In this document: in pieces, positions 50,709 through 60,980 of the stretch
How positions within the stretch are numbered: the first letter of the stretch is position 1
Layout: each line of letters begins with the position of its first letter
DNA from: Deinococcus arcticus
Lineage (GTDB): Bacteria; Deinococcota; Deinococci; Deinococcales; Deinococcaceae
Length of the DNA: 64,000 nt
Direction of reading: 5' to 3'
NCBI RefSeq assembly: GCF_003028415.1
Contig: NZ_PYSV01000003.1
Span: 236,344-300,343, forward strand
Notes under the pieces: model-generated
The model's input: the letters and a program-made list of their open reading frames with translations, nothing else
What the model was told of the DNA's origin: nothing
Databases searched by the model: none
Made by a program: the position numbers and the translations under genes

Positions 50709-52697
50709 ATGCGCCAGTTCACCTGCTTCACTGCCCTTCGCCTGAGCCTGCCCCTGGCGCTGCTGCTGGCGGCCTGCAGCCCTACTGCTGCTGCCGAGCC
50801 CAAACCCGTCTGGCAGGATGAATTTGACGGGCCAGCCTTGAGCGCCCAGCGCTGGAGCCCGCAGCTGGGCAACGGCTTTGTGTCGGGCACCGACTACGTG
50901 ACCGGCTGGGGCAACAACGAGTTGCAGTACTACACGGACCGGCCGCAGAATATTCGCCTGGAGAACGGCGAGCTGGTGATCACCGCGCGCAAGGAGAGCT
51001 TCACCGGGCCCAGTGGCAACACCAGCGGCACCTTCGGCTGGACCTCGGGGCGCATCCGCACCGCCGGCAAGTTCAGCCGCACCTACGGCCGCTTCGAGAT
51101 TCGCGCCAAGTTTCCCCGGGGCAAGGGCCTGTGGCCGGCCATCTGGATGCTGCCCGAGGAGCCCAGTCCCTACGGCACCTGGGCCGCCAACGGCGAACTG
51201 GATATTGCCGAGGGCTGGGGCAGTAGACCCAGCGAGGTGGCCCAGACCATCCACTACGGCGGGATGTGGCCCAACAATGTGTATGCAGGCCAGACCGTGA
51301 CCTACCCCAGCGGCGCCATGGACGACTGGCATGTGTACGCCGTGGAATGGACCCCCGGCAAGATCCAGTGGTTCATTGACGGCCAGCTGACCTCGGAAAA
51401 GACGGAGTGGTGGAGCGCCCGGGGCACCCCGCCCAGCGGCGAGGCCGACCTGCACCCCTGGCCTGCGCCGTTTGATCAGCCGTTCTACCTGCTGCTGAAT
51501 CTGGCGGTGGGCGGCAATTTCGACGGCAACCCGGACGCCACCACGCCGAGCACGGCCGAGATGCGGGTGGACTACGTGCGCGTATCTGGCCTGGAGGCCG
51601 AGCGGCAACCGGCGGGCCAGCGGCCCACGATGACCTATCCCTGGACGCCGGTGCCAGCCCGCCCCGCGCTGCCGGACGGCAATCTGGTGTACAACCCCAG
51701 CTTCGACTGGGCCGACACCGACCCGCGCGTGACCCCCGGTGCGCCCCGACTGGCCGGCGTGGGTCAGTCGGCCTTCTGGACCCTGTTCACCAGTGACGGC
51801 CAGGTGCAGTTGAGCAACGACGCCGGGGCCGGCAACGCCCTGAAGGCTGACATCACGGCTCCTGGCAGCGTGAACTACGCCGTGCAGGTGCGCCAGGACG
51901 GCCTGAATGTGGAAGCGGGCGGCAAATACGAGGCGAGCTTTGAGGTCTGGGCCGCCCAGCCCCGCGCCATGATGGTGAAGGTGGGCGGCGGCCCCGACCG
52001 GGGATACGCCGCCTATTCCGGCGAGCAGAGCGTGCCCATCGGCACTGCCAGGGAGCGCCGCACCGTGACCTTCGACATGAAGGCCGTGACCGACGCGGCG
52101 GCCCGGCTGGAATTCAACCTGGGGAACGCGGGCGCGGGCCCGGTCTGGCTGGACAATGTGGTGGTCAAGCGCGTGGGCAACGCGGCGGGGGCGCGCCCCC
52201 CGGCCAGTGACGGCAACCTGCTGTACAACGCGGCGTTCAATCAGAACAGCGCCGCTCACCCGGGCATCTCGGGCGTGCCCGGCACCGCGTTCTGGAGCAC
52301 CTGGGAGAGCGGCACCAATGGCCTGAGCACGGCCACCAGCGGCGGCGAGGTCACCCTGAATGTGGCCCGCGTGGACCCGGCCAACAACTGGCACGTGCAG
52401 CTGAACCAGACCGACGTGCCCCTGGTGGCGGGTCAGACCTACACCCTCACCTTCACCGGCCGCGCCAGCAGCCCGCGCGAGGTGGGCGTGGTGATTGGCG
52501 AAAACGGCGGCAGCTACGCCCGCTACCTGGATGCCAGGGCGGCCCTGACCCCCACGCCTGGGGGCCTCACCTACACCTTCACGGCCCCGGTGACGAACCC
52601 GGCGGCGCAGCTGCAGGTGCTGGGCGCGGTGGGCCAGCCGGGCGAGAGCTACAGCCTGTCGTTCAGGGACTTCCGGCTGGTGCCGACACCGAAGTAG
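50709..52697 (+). CDS. GH16 endo-beta-glucanase lipoprotein with two carbohydrate-binding modules
   Basis: The 662-residue lipoprotein has a lipobox (LLAAC, Cys23), a GH16 domain (about 32-297), and two CBM4/9-like beta-sandwich modules (about 325-490 and 495-662). Each module starts with LVYNPSF or LLYNAAF. The catalytic motif is ELDIAE at 163-168: nucleophile Glu163, Asp165, acid/base Glu168. The enzyme should cut beta-1,3 or mixed-linkage glucans outside the cell. GGAGG lies 5 nt before the ATG. Two LacI-type operators upstream suggest sugar-dependent control, but no LacI gene is in the window. Confidence 0.93.
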   Translation: MRQFTCFTALRLSLPLALLLAACSPTAAAEPKPVWQDEFDGPALSAQRWSPQLGNGFVSGTDYVTGWGNNELQYYTDRPQNIRLENGELVITARKESFTGPSGNTSGTFGWTSGRIRTAGKFSRTYGRFEIRAKFPRGKGLWPAIWMLPEEPSPYGTWAANGELDIAEGWGSRPSEVAQTIHYGGMWPNNVYAGQTVTYPSGAMDDWHVYAVEWTPGKIQWFIDGQLTSEKTEWWSARGTPPSGEADLHPWPAPFDQPFYLLLNLAVGGNFDGNPDATTPSTAEMRVDYVRVSGLEAERQPAGQRPTMTYPWTPVPARPALPDGNLVYNPSFDWADTDPRVTPGAPRLAGVGQSAFWTLFTSDGQVQLSNDAGAGNALKADITAPGSVNYAVQVRQDGLNVEAGGKYEASFEVWAAQPRAMMVKVGGGPDRGYAAYSGEQSVPIGTARERRTVTFDMKAVTDAAARLEFNLGNAGAGPVWLDNVVVKRVGNAAGARPPASDGNLLYNAAFNQNSAAHPGISGVPGTAFWSTWESGTNGLSTATSGGEVTLNVARVDPANNWHVQLNQTDVPLVAGQTYTLTFTGRASSPREVGVVIGENGGSYARYLDARAALTPTPGGLTYTFTAPVTNPAAQLQVLGAVGQPGESYSLSFRDFRLVPTPK

Positions 52698-52827
52698 CCG
52701 AAGAACGAAACCGGACCCCGGGTGAACGCCGCGCCTCCTCTGCCTCTGCGGGAGACGTGGCGTTTCACTGTGCCTGCCGCACGTCTGGTCATCTGCGCTT
52801 GCATGACCCTGCAAAATCCGCAAGCTA

Positions 52828-52850
52828 TGTAGTGCAAGCCTTGCAACACA
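52828..52850. promoter_or_regulatory. Palindromic operator before padR-like gene
   Basis: TGTAGTGCAAG and CTTGCAACACA flank a central C, forming a 23-bp palindrome with only two mismatched pairs. The inner TGCAAGCCTTGCA is perfect. It ends 18 bp before the ATG, ideal for PadR autorepression. Confidence 0.6.
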
Positions 52851-52868
52851 AGCCTTGGAGGCCTTTTG

Positions 52869-53198
52869 ATGACCCCTTTGAAATCCGGCACCATTGATCT
52901 GATTCTGCTTTCGGCCCTGCGTGAGCAGCCGCGCTATGGCCTGGAACTGGCCCAGCACATCGGCACCCGCAGCGGCGGGCTCTTTGAGCTGTCTGAGGGC
53001 AGCCTCTACCCGGCCCTGCTGCGCCTGAATAGGGCTGGGCTGATTGAGGGTGAGTGGCACCCCACCCCCGGCGGCGGCAGTCCCCGCAAGGTCTACCGCT
53101 TAACGGACCAGGGCGCCACCGAACTGACGCGCCGCCGGGACGAGTGGCAACGCCTACAAACCGCAGTGAACGCCCTGCTGGGCGGGCGGCTCGCATGA
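52869..53198 (+). CDS. PadR-family transcriptional regulator
   Basis: The 109-residue protein has the PadR winged helix: LKSGTIDLILLSALREQPRYGLELA, SEGSLYPALLRLNRAGLIEGEW, and GGSPRKVYRLTDQGATEL in the wing. PadR proteins repress nearby genes in response to small molecules or envelope stress. The ATG at 52869 follows GGAGG by 7 nt. The stop overlaps the next gene in ATGA. A palindrome just upstream is the likely operator. Confidence 0.92.
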   Translation: MTPLKSGTIDLILLSALREQPRYGLELAQHIGTRSGGLFELSEGSLYPALLRLNRAGLIEGEWHPTPGGGSPRKVYRLTDQGATELTRRRDEWQRLQTAVNALLGGRLA

Positions 53199-54260
53199 GC
53201 CGCGCAGTGAGCCGTTACGTGTTCCGCGCGACCCTGGGCCTGCCCCGGCACGAACGCCTGGAACTGGCCGCCGAACTTCGCACGCATCTGCTGGACCGCA
53301 CCCGGCAGCTGCAAGCCGAGGGGTTTTCCCGTGAAGAAGCCGAGCACCTGGCCGTGCAGGGTATGGGGAACGTGTCCGTGACCAACCGGCAACTGCTGGG
53401 GCATGTGTTGACGCATCCCCTTGGCTGGGCCGTCCTGGCGGCACTGCTGCTGTGCGGGGGCAGCTGGTGGGTGTGGCGGTACGTTCCCCTGCCGGCTTAC
53501 AGGCAGACGAGTGTTCAGTGGTCGCAGACGGTTGAAGCGGCGGACCTAGCCCGGCTTTACGAGGTGAACGCGCCGCGCGGCGAGATGCTGACGGCCGACC
53601 TCCGTGTGCCGGCCCGCGCCCAGTGGTTTTACCTGGTGGTCATTTCGCAGCGGGAAGAGGGCATGTTCCGGCTATGGCGCTACGACCTGCGGGGCCGCAC
53701 GGCCTCCGGCGAGGCCACGGTGTCGCCCAATGTGGCGAAAAAGGCTCGGCTTCTCCTGACGGCCCAGGCATGGAACACGGCGCCTTATTGCACGTCGGAC
53801 GGACAGGTGGCGCTGCTGGCCGACCTGCGCTGGACACCCCAGAATGGCGCGGCCCTGGAGGGGGGCATGATGGCGTACAGCGGTGAGAAGCGAGCGTACG
53901 GAATTCCGTCTGGGGTCATGTGCCAGAACCTGCACTTGCCCATGAGTGGGACGGAAATTGACGGCGGAACCATGCAGGCGTGGCAGCAGCGGCACCTTCA
54001 GGGTGCCCGGCCTGCGATGAACAGCTGGACGGTCATGGCCTTTTACTCGGTGAATTACACACCGACGGGAAAAGCAACGTTTCAAAGCACCGAGCCGACG
54101 CACAAACATGATTTTCTGGTGGCCGTTATGCCCGCCGACCAGCTGATGGACGCCGACGCCACCATTCATGGTGGCCGGGACCAGGGGCGGGGCTACAGCC
54201 TGCAAACCCGGACCCAGAACTGGCGACAGAACTTCCCCACTCTCCCCCGCCCCACGGGGC

Positions 54261-54271
<11 letters not shown>
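53195..54271 (+). CDS. Membrane protein with permease-prefix-like N-terminus, PadR partner
   Basis: The 358-residue protein begins with a helical domain ([20 protein letters not shown]..., residues 1-65) like the permease prefix domain often encoded after PadR genes. One TM helix (about 74-90) follows, then a large exported part without a known domain (100-358). It may sense an envelope signal or be the target of the PadR regulator. The start overlaps the PadR stop, and the 3' end overlaps the convergent DAHP synthase by 11 bp. Confidence 0.75.
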
Positions 54272-55349
<1,078 letters not shown>

Positions 55350-55375
55350 GGGCAGGTCCTTGGGGTGAACGAAAG

Positions 55376-55405
55376 CGCCCGGTGGCCTTGGAGGCTCACC
55401 GGGCG
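55376..55405 (-). terminator. Putative attenuator terminator before DAHP synthase
   Basis: On the minus strand CGCCCGGTG (55405-55397) pairs with CACCGGGCG (55384-55376). The loop AGCCTCCAAGGC adds a further GCCT/AGGC stem. CTTTCGTTC follows. It lies between the leader ORF stop and the gene start. The 5' arm can instead pair with CCGGGC (55437-55432) inside the leader ORF, giving an antiterminator. Confidence 0.65.
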
Positions 55406-55427
55406 GGTGGAGGAACAGCAGCGCGAC

Positions 55428-55478
55428 TCAGGCCCGGCAGCGAGGGGGCCAATAAAAAAAGGGAGCGCGCGCGGGCAT
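55428..55478 (-). CDS. Aromatic leader peptide (attenuator), 16 residues
   Basis: The ORF encodes MPARAPFFYWPPRCRA. The run Phe-Phe-Tyr-Trp matches the three end products of the pathway started by the downstream DAHP synthase. This is the hallmark of a ribosome-mediated attenuator leader. The ATG lies 6 nt after a TAGACT box, so translation would begin on a leaderless mRNA. Stalling at the aromatic codons would leave CCGGGC free to pair with the terminator 5' arm and allow read-through. The peptide itself is not expected to have another role. Confidence 0.72.
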   Translation of the reverse strand: MPARAPFFYWPPRCRA

Positions 55479-55484
55479 GGGCGC

Positions 55485-55490
55485 AGTCTA
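55485..55490 (-). promoter_or_regulatory. -10 box for the aromatic leader transcript
   Basis: TAGACT on the minus strand ends 6 nt before the leader peptide ATG, the same arrangement as other leaderless starts in this window. A good -35 box is not evident 17 bp further up. Confidence 0.5.
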
Positions 55491-55560
55491 GGCGCCCGGG
55501 GCCGCCGGCAGGGGCCGCCCGGTCTAGAGGGGGCCGCCGGGGCGGCGGCCGGCGACCGCT

Positions 55561-55866
55561 TCACCCCTGTGCGATCTGGCGCAGCTTCTCCACGCGGGCA
55601 GCCAGGTCATTCAGCTGCAGGGCCCGCAGGGCCTTGGTGGTGCGGGTCAGCCCAGCCTCGTCCACCCGGCCCTGGTTCCAGCCGGCAATCAGCATGGCGC
55701 AGCCCTGCAGGGCGTCGCTCACCGTTTCCTTGTGAAACATGGCCGCGAGATTGCCGCTCTGGGCCGGGGCCGTCTGCTGCGCCTGGGCCTGCACGTCCAG
55801 CACCACCTGCATGAACACCTGATCCAGGCGGGCGCGGTCATCGGGGGCAATGGGAGTTCCGGTCAT
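55561..55866 (-). CDS. Hypothetical small soluble protein
   Basis: The 101-residue protein is mostly helical: MTGTPIAPDDRARLDQVFMQ, a Gln/Ala-rich stretch, then TKALRALQLNDLAARVEKLRQ. No signal peptide, TM helix or known motif is visible. TACACT ends 7 nt before the ATG (leaderless type), supporting the start over one 9 codons upstream. Its neighbours, a TetR gene and DAHP synthase, give no clue to function. Confidence 0.65.
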   Translation of the reverse strand: MTGTPIAPDDRARLDQVFMQVVLDVQAQAQQTAPAQSGNLAAMFHKETVSDALQGCAMLIAGWNQGRVDEAGLTRTTKALRALQLNDLAARVEKLRQIAQG

Positions 55867-55935
55867 GGGGCGCAGTGTAGTGGGCCGGGCCACTGGCCGT
55901 GCTGGGGCCCCGCCCCGGACAGCACCCCAGGCCCC

Positions 55936-56589
55936 TCAGCTGGGCCCCGCCGCAAGGCCGGTGTACAGGGCTTCCAGGGCGCTGCGCAGCGCCGGGGCAA
56001 AGGTCACGCACAGCGGGGCCAGTTCGGGGTCGCTCAGGGCGGCCTGCACGGCGGGGGCCGGGTCGCCCATGGGATACAGCCCGGCCACCAGCGCCTGGGT
56101 ATAGGTCAGCAGAGGCAGGGCGCGCTCCGGGGGCAGGGTGGGCAGCGCACGGCACAGGGCCCTCAGCAGCGGTTCCAGGCGCGCCAGCAGCCAGCGCTTG
56201 TGGGCCAGGGCCCCTTCCGGCGTGAGATTGCGTTCCAGCAGGCCCGCCAGATGCGGCGTCAGCCGGGTCAGGTCGGCGTGGTCGGCCAGGAGGGCCGCGC
56301 TCAGGGTGGCCAGCGAGGCCGGGGTATGCGTGCCCCCCAGGGTCAGGTGGCGCTCCCAGTCGTCCACAAAGTCGCCCAGCAGGGTTTCGTACAGGGCCAG
56401 AAACAGGCTTTCCTTGGTGGGAAAGTAACCGTACAGCGCGGCCTTGGTCAGGCCCAGCCGGGCCGCCACCGCCTGCAGGGTGATGTCCTCGTAGCGGTGG
56501 GCGCGCCACAGGTCGTGGGCCACCCGCACCATCTCGGCCCGGCGGGCGGCCTTGGCCGGCCCACTGCGCGCCCGAACAGAAGTAACCAT
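55936..56589 (-). CDS. TetR-family transcriptional regulator
   Basis: The 217-residue protein has the TetR helix-turn-helix ITLQAVAARLGLTKAALYGYFPTKESLFLALYE at residues 36-68, and a helical ligand domain. It is divergent from the SDR gene at 56743 and surely controls it through the palindromes between them. TACAAT ends 6 nt before the ATG, so its own mRNA is leaderless. The ligand is unknown, likely a hydrophobic substrate of the SDR. Confidence 0.92.
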   Translation of the reverse strand: MVTSVRARSGPAKAARRAEMVRVAHDLWRAHRYEDITLQAVAARLGLTKAALYGYFPTKESLFLALYETLLGDFVDDWERHLTLGGTHTPASLATLSAALLADHADLTRLTPHLAGLLERNLTPEGALAHKRWLLARLEPLLRALCRALPTLPPERALPLLTYTQALVAGLYPMGDPAPAVQAALSDPELAPLCVTFAPALRSALEALYTGLAAGPS

Positions 56590-56670
56590 GGGTTAATTGT
56601 AACAGGGGAATGTCTATAGGCTGTTGACCTTCTCCCGATTTTGGCGGAATCAGACCGGCAAGCATGACGG

Positions 56671-56720
56671 TTGACAAACTAACCCTGGGTTACTAAACTA
56701 CTTTTAGTAACCCAGGGTTA
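56671..56720 (+). promoter_or_regulatory. SDR promoter with paired TetR operators
   Basis: TTGACA (56671-56676) and TAAACT (56694-56699) are 17 bp apart. A 39-bp palindrome (arms 56681-56697 and 56703-56719, 17 bp each, perfect) covers the promoter. Each arm holds its own palindrome: AACCCTGGGTT and AACCCAGGGTT. The right one extends to AGTAACCCAGGGTTACT (56707-56723). This is a double operator for the divergent TetR protein. Confidence 0.75.
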
Positions 56721-56742
56721 CTTACCTGGCAAGGAGGCTTCT

Positions 56743-57546
56743 ATGACCCCAACCTCTGCCCTCGCCCTCGTGACTGGTGCCAGCAGCGGCATCGGTGAAC
56801 ATCTGGCCCGTGGTCTGGCGGCCCACGGCGCCCATCTGGTGCTGGTGGCCCGCAGCGCCGGGCGCCTGCAGGCTCTGGCCCAGGAACTTCAGCAGCAGCA
56901 CGGCATTCAGGTGCATGTGCTGCCTGCCGACCTGGCGCAGCCCGGCGCCGCCGCCCACCTGACAAATGAGCTGCGCGCCCGGGGCCTGCACCCCGACATC
57001 CTGGTGAACAACGCCGGCCTGGGCACCTTCGACGAATTCCTGCACCAGACCCCCGAGGCCATTTCCGGGCTGATCGCGCTGAACATCACGGCCCTGACCG
57101 AGCTGACGCGGCTGCTGGCGCCGCACATGGTCGCGCAGGGGCGGGGGCGCATTCTGAATGTGGCCAGCACCGCCGCCTTTCAGCCGGGGCCCCTGATGGC
57201 CGCCTACTACGCCAGCAAGGCGTACGTGCTCAGCCTCAGTGAAGCGCTGAACGAGGAACTGCGCCCATCGGGCGTCAGCGTGACGGCGCTGTGTCCGGGC
57301 CCCGTGGAAACGGGCTTTCAGGCCGCCAGTGGCCTGGGCCGCAGCCAGCTGCTGCGCGGCCCGGTGCGCCTGGCCATGCTGAGCGCCGAGCAGGTGGCCC
57401 GCGCGGGCCTGGACGCCATGCTGCGCGGACAGGCGGTGGTGATTCCGGGGCGCATCAACCAGCTGCAGATTGCCGCGCTGCGCCTGCTGCCGCGCGCTGT
57501 GGTGCCGCCCATGATCCGCCGCCTGCAGGCCCAGCGCCACGCCTGA
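56743..57546 (+). CDS. Short-chain dehydrogenase/reductase under TetR control
   Basis: The 267-residue SDR has the glycine motif TGASSGIGEHLA, NNAGLGTFDEF, Ser in LNVASTAAFQ and the catalytic YYASK. The C-terminal part (VVIPGRINQLQIAALRLLPR) is basic and hydrophobic, as in SDRs related to DltE/YqjQ that act on lipid-like substrates. AAGGAGG lies 6 nt before the ATG. A strong hairpin terminator follows at 57591. Substrate unknown. Confidence 0.9.
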   Translation: MTPTSALALVTGASSGIGEHLARGLAAHGAHLVLVARSAGRLQALAQELQQQHGIQVHVLPADLAQPGAAAHLTNELRARGLHPDILVNNAGLGTFDEFLHQTPEAISGLIALNITALTELTRLLAPHMVAQGRGRILNVASTAAFQPGPLMAAYYASKAYVLSLSEALNEELRPSGVSVTALCPGPVETGFQAASGLGRSQLLRGPVRLAMLSAEQVARAGLDAMLRGQAVVIPGRINQLQIAALRLLPRAVVPPMIRRLQAQRHA

Positions 57547-57590
57547 ACCCACATTGCGGTCCCTGCTTTGAAGAGCCGCGACTGACCCAC

Positions 57591-57638
57591 ACAGAACAGG
57601 GCCGTACCAAGGTCGGCCCTGTTCTGTGTTCTTTCTGT
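57591..57638 (+). terminator. Terminator after the SDR gene
   Basis: A perfect 14-bp stem ACAGAACAGGGCCG / CGGCCCTGTTCTGT (57591-57604 and 57614-57627) with a 9-nt loop is followed by GTTCTTTCTGTTC. It separates the SDR gene from the convergent VanW gene. Confidence 0.8.
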
Positions 57639-57657
57639 TCGGGTGCTCCCCTGCTGG

Positions 57658-58914
57658 TCAGCGGGCGCGGGGGTCACCCCGGGCCACGGCAAACACGCCG
57701 CCCCAGGCCCGGTAACTGCTGCGAATCACGTCCGTGCGGCGCGCGCCACCGGGCCAGACCACCTGCCGCACCACCCGGGCCTGCCCGCCCGTGGCCGGCA
57801 TATCCACGCGGCGCACGCCGCCCGGCGCCAGGGCCGGGTCCACCATGTAGGTGGGGGCTGGGGCCGCCACCACGCCGCGCACCTGCACCGGGGCCAGCTG
57901 CACCCGGCGCCCATCGGGCCGGGCAAACAGGTGCACCTGCAACTGGCTCCGGGCCATGTTCCATTCGGCCTGCACCAGGACCGGGCTGGCAAAATCGTTG
58001 CGCCAGCGCAGGTTCTTGCTGGGAGCGTACACGGCGGCGTCCTCGCCGGGGGCGCCGTAATACCCCACCTGATAGGAGTGGGCGTGCCGCTCGGTGATGG
58101 GCACGCCCGCCCGCAGCGCCGCCCGGAACACTGTGGTACTCACCTGGCACAGGCCGCCGCCCTCTTCCAGTTGCAGGGTCTGCCCGGTCACCACGTACCC
58201 GCGCGCGTAGCCGGTGCGCGCGGCAATGTCGCCTATCCGGGCATTGAAATTGAAGGTTTCGCCGCGCCCCAGCCACTGCCCGTGCAGGCGCGCTGCCCCC
58301 ACCCGGATGTTCTGCACCCGGAACGCCGGACTGCCTTCAAAGGACGAGGTGCCGGTGGCCACATGCCCCAGGCCCTGGGCCTGTGCCCAGCGCACACTGC
58401 GCGCGGGCGCCGTGAGCCGGATAGGCACCTGCGCGCTGGCCTCGCCCCGGCGCAGGGCCGCGCGCACCGCCTGATTGGCCGCTGGCACGTCCACCGTCCA
58501 GCCGGTCTGGGCCTCGCCCACCCAGGTCCTCCCCACCCGGCGAAAACGCAGGTCACGCGGCTGGCGCGCCCCGATCTGGGTATAGGCCCGGTTCAGGGCA
58601 GCCTGCAGGCTGGACAGGTCACCCCCCGCCCGGGCCGCCGCCTGCGCCGGAGCGCCCAGGGGCACGCGCAGGGTCCGGTGCAGCACCCGCCGCTGCACCT
58701 CCCCGCGCACAAGCTGCGGCTCTGGCACGCTCCAGCGCAGGGTGAGGGTGGTGGGCATGGGCGGTCTGGGCCGGGGCGCGGTGGACCCGGGCGCAGCGGC
58801 CAGGTTCGCCACGGGCGCCGCAGCCGGGCGGGGCGACGCGGGCCCGGCCAGCAGGCCGGTCAGGGCCAGCACGCCCAGCGCGGCCAGCGACCAACTGTAA
58901 ACTGGTGGACTCAT
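57658..58914 (-). CDS. Exported VanW-family protein
   Basis: The 418-residue protein has a signal/anchor helix (about residues 8-25), a Pro/Ala-rich linker, a beta domain, and a VanW domain. The VanW domain contains GRGETFNFNARIGDIAARTGY, EEGGGLCQVSTTVFRAALRAG and ERHAHSYQVGYY. VanW proteins are exported and of unclear function, sometimes linked to glycopeptide resistance or wall maintenance. GGGAGG lies about 4 nt before the ATG, which favours the start at 58914. It stands alone; no van genes are near. Confidence 0.88.
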   Translation of the reverse strand: MSPPVYSWSLAALGVLALTGLLAGPASPRPAAAPVANLAAAPGSTAPRPRPPMPTTLTLRWSVPEPQLVRGEVQRRVLHRTLRVPLGAPAQAAARAGGDLSSLQAALNRAYTQIGARQPRDLRFRRVGRTWVGEAQTGWTVDVPAANQAVRAALRRGEASAQVPIRLTAPARSVRWAQAQGLGHVATGTSSFEGSPAFRVQNIRVGAARLHGQWLGRGETFNFNARIGDIAARTGYARGYVVTGQTLQLEEGGGLCQVSTTVFRAALRAGVPITERHAHSYQVGYYGAPGEDAAVYAPSKNLRWRNDFASPVLVQAEWNMARSQLQVHLFARPDGRRVQLAPVQVRGVVAAPAPTYMVDPALAPGGVRRVDMPATGGQARVVRQVVWPGGARRTDVIRSSYRAWGGVFAVARGDPRAR

Positions 58915-59010
58915 CTCGCCTCCCGTGGGCGGTCCGGCGGCCCTCTGGGGGGCCAGCCTGCTGCGTGCTGTCGGGGCCGCTGGCCGGCGAGCGGCCCCGA
59001 CAACGTCGAA

Positions 59011-59038
59011 CACAAAAGCGGCGCGGCCAGGCCGCGCC
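59011..59038 (-). terminator. Terminator after the fasciclin gene
   Basis: On the minus strand GGCGCGGCC and GGCCGCGCC (59038-59020) form a tight hairpin, followed by GCTTTTGTG. It lies 45 bp after the fasciclin gene stop. Confidence 0.65.
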
Positions 59039-59082
59039 AGTGGGGCGGCGGGGCCACCCAGAGCGGGGGGCCCCGCGCCCGG

Positions 59083-59562
59083 TCAGGGCATCAGGACTGT
59101 ATCCACCACATGAATGATGCCGTTGCTCGCGCGGATGTCGGCGCGCGTCACGGTGGCGTCATTGATCATGACCATGTTGCCCGAGGTGCGGATGCTGAGG
59201 TTGGCACCGTTGGCCGTCTTGGCACTGCTGAGCCCGGTCACCTGCGCGGCCGTGACCCGGCCCGGCACCACGTGGTACAGCAGCAGGGCGCGCAGCCGTT
59301 CGCGGTCGTTCAGCAGGGCGTTCAGATCTGCTGCAGGCACCTTGGCAAAGGCAGCGTTCGTGGGCGCAAAGACCGTGAAGGGCCCGGCGCTGTTCAGGGT
59401 GTCCACCAGCCCCGCCGCCTGCACCGCACTCAGCAGCGTGCTGAAGTTCGGATCGTTCGACACGATGGCCGCAATCGTGTTGCCACGCGGCACGGCACTG
59501 CCACCCCCCGCCACCACCACGCCCGGCAGCATCAAAGCAGCAAGCATCATCACTTTCTTCAT
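59083..59562 (-). CDS. Secreted fasciclin-domain protein
   Basis: The 159-residue protein has a short signal peptide (MKKVMMLAALMLPGVVVAG) and one fasciclin (FAS1) domain. The H1 motif is GPFTVFAPTNAAFAKVP, the central Tyr-His is LLLYHVVPGRV, and H2 is NGIIHVVDTVLMP. FAS1 domains mediate adhesion to surfaces or polymers. AAGGAGG precedes the ATG by 7 nt. Confidence 0.95.
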   Translation of the reverse strand: MKKVMMLAALMLPGVVVAGGGSAVPRGNTIAAIVSNDPNFSTLLSAVQAAGLVDTLNSAGPFTVFAPTNAAFAKVPAADLNALLNDRERLRALLLYHVVPGRVTAAQVTGLSSAKTANGANLSIRTSGNMVMINDATVTRADIRASNGIIHVVDTVLMP

Positions 59563-59926
59563 AGAAAGCCTCCTTAAAGATACAGCTCCTGTTGTTGATC
59601 TTTCGCCACGCTTTCGTCAGCCAATCAGCACTCAGCTATTGGACAACATCAAACTAAATGGTCGGGCTCGGTCATACGGTACGGGGCCGTACAAAGCAGA
59701 AACGGGGCCGTGTTAAAAAGGCGTGCCCCGCCACAGTTCACGGCGCACGTTCAGGCGGCATCTTCACAGTTGAGACGAATGTCATGTGGTGTGCCACCTC
59801 CCCGGCCCTGTTCCGGGGGGCTCGCTCCACGCCCGGAGGAACGCCCTTCGCTGCGGCGCCGTGCCCCGACCTGAATCGTCCGCGAAGACAATTCGGCCAG
59901 AGCCGGTATGAGACAATCAGCGGGTG
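59563..59926. promoter_or_regulatory. Divergent region between fasciclin and era genes
   Basis: This 364-bp gap holds no gene. GTACGGGGCCGTAC (59679-59692) is a 14-bp palindrome with perfect 6-bp arms, and a weak inverted repeat CCAATCAGC / AGCTATTGG lies near 59620. A TATGAG/GACAAT stretch just before era may be its -10 region. The rest is featureless. Confidence 0.35.
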
Positions 59927-60847
<921 letters not shown>

Positions 60848-60850
60848 AAG

Positions 60851-60891
60851 GCGCTGGGCCATGGGCTCTGGGCCATAAGCCATGAGGAAAG
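60851..60891 (+). repeat. GGGCCATG-type repeat after era
   Basis: GCGCTGGGCCATGGGCTCTG (60851-60870) followed by GGCCATAAGCCATGAGGAA closely matches the first part of the block after glgP (43718-43753). In both places it lies just after the stop codon of a conserved gene and next to a terminator. Confidence 0.55.
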
Positions 60892-60924
60892 CGCCCCGAT
60901 GGTGGGGCGCTTTCTTTCGTTTTG
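60887..60924 (+). terminator. Intrinsic terminator of era
   Basis: A perfect 11-bp stem GAAAGCGCCCC / GGGGCGCTTTC (60887-60897 and 60904-60914) with a 6-nt loop is followed by TTTCGTTTTGG. Confidence 0.85.
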
Positions 60925-60980
60925 GCCTTTGGTCACGGCAACGGCACAGGGCTTGCGCCTGAAATGCCGTCCCCCATGGC

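Noticed and set aside
50547..53060. A ~840-codon minus-strand open frame opposite the GH16 gene
   Set aside because: Shadow frame. The plus-strand gene has signal peptide, catalytic motif and binding modules.
55561..55893. Longer start for the hypothetical protein near DAHP synthase
   Set aside because: The ATG at 55866 lies 7 nt after TACACT. The longer form would place the promoter box inside the gene.
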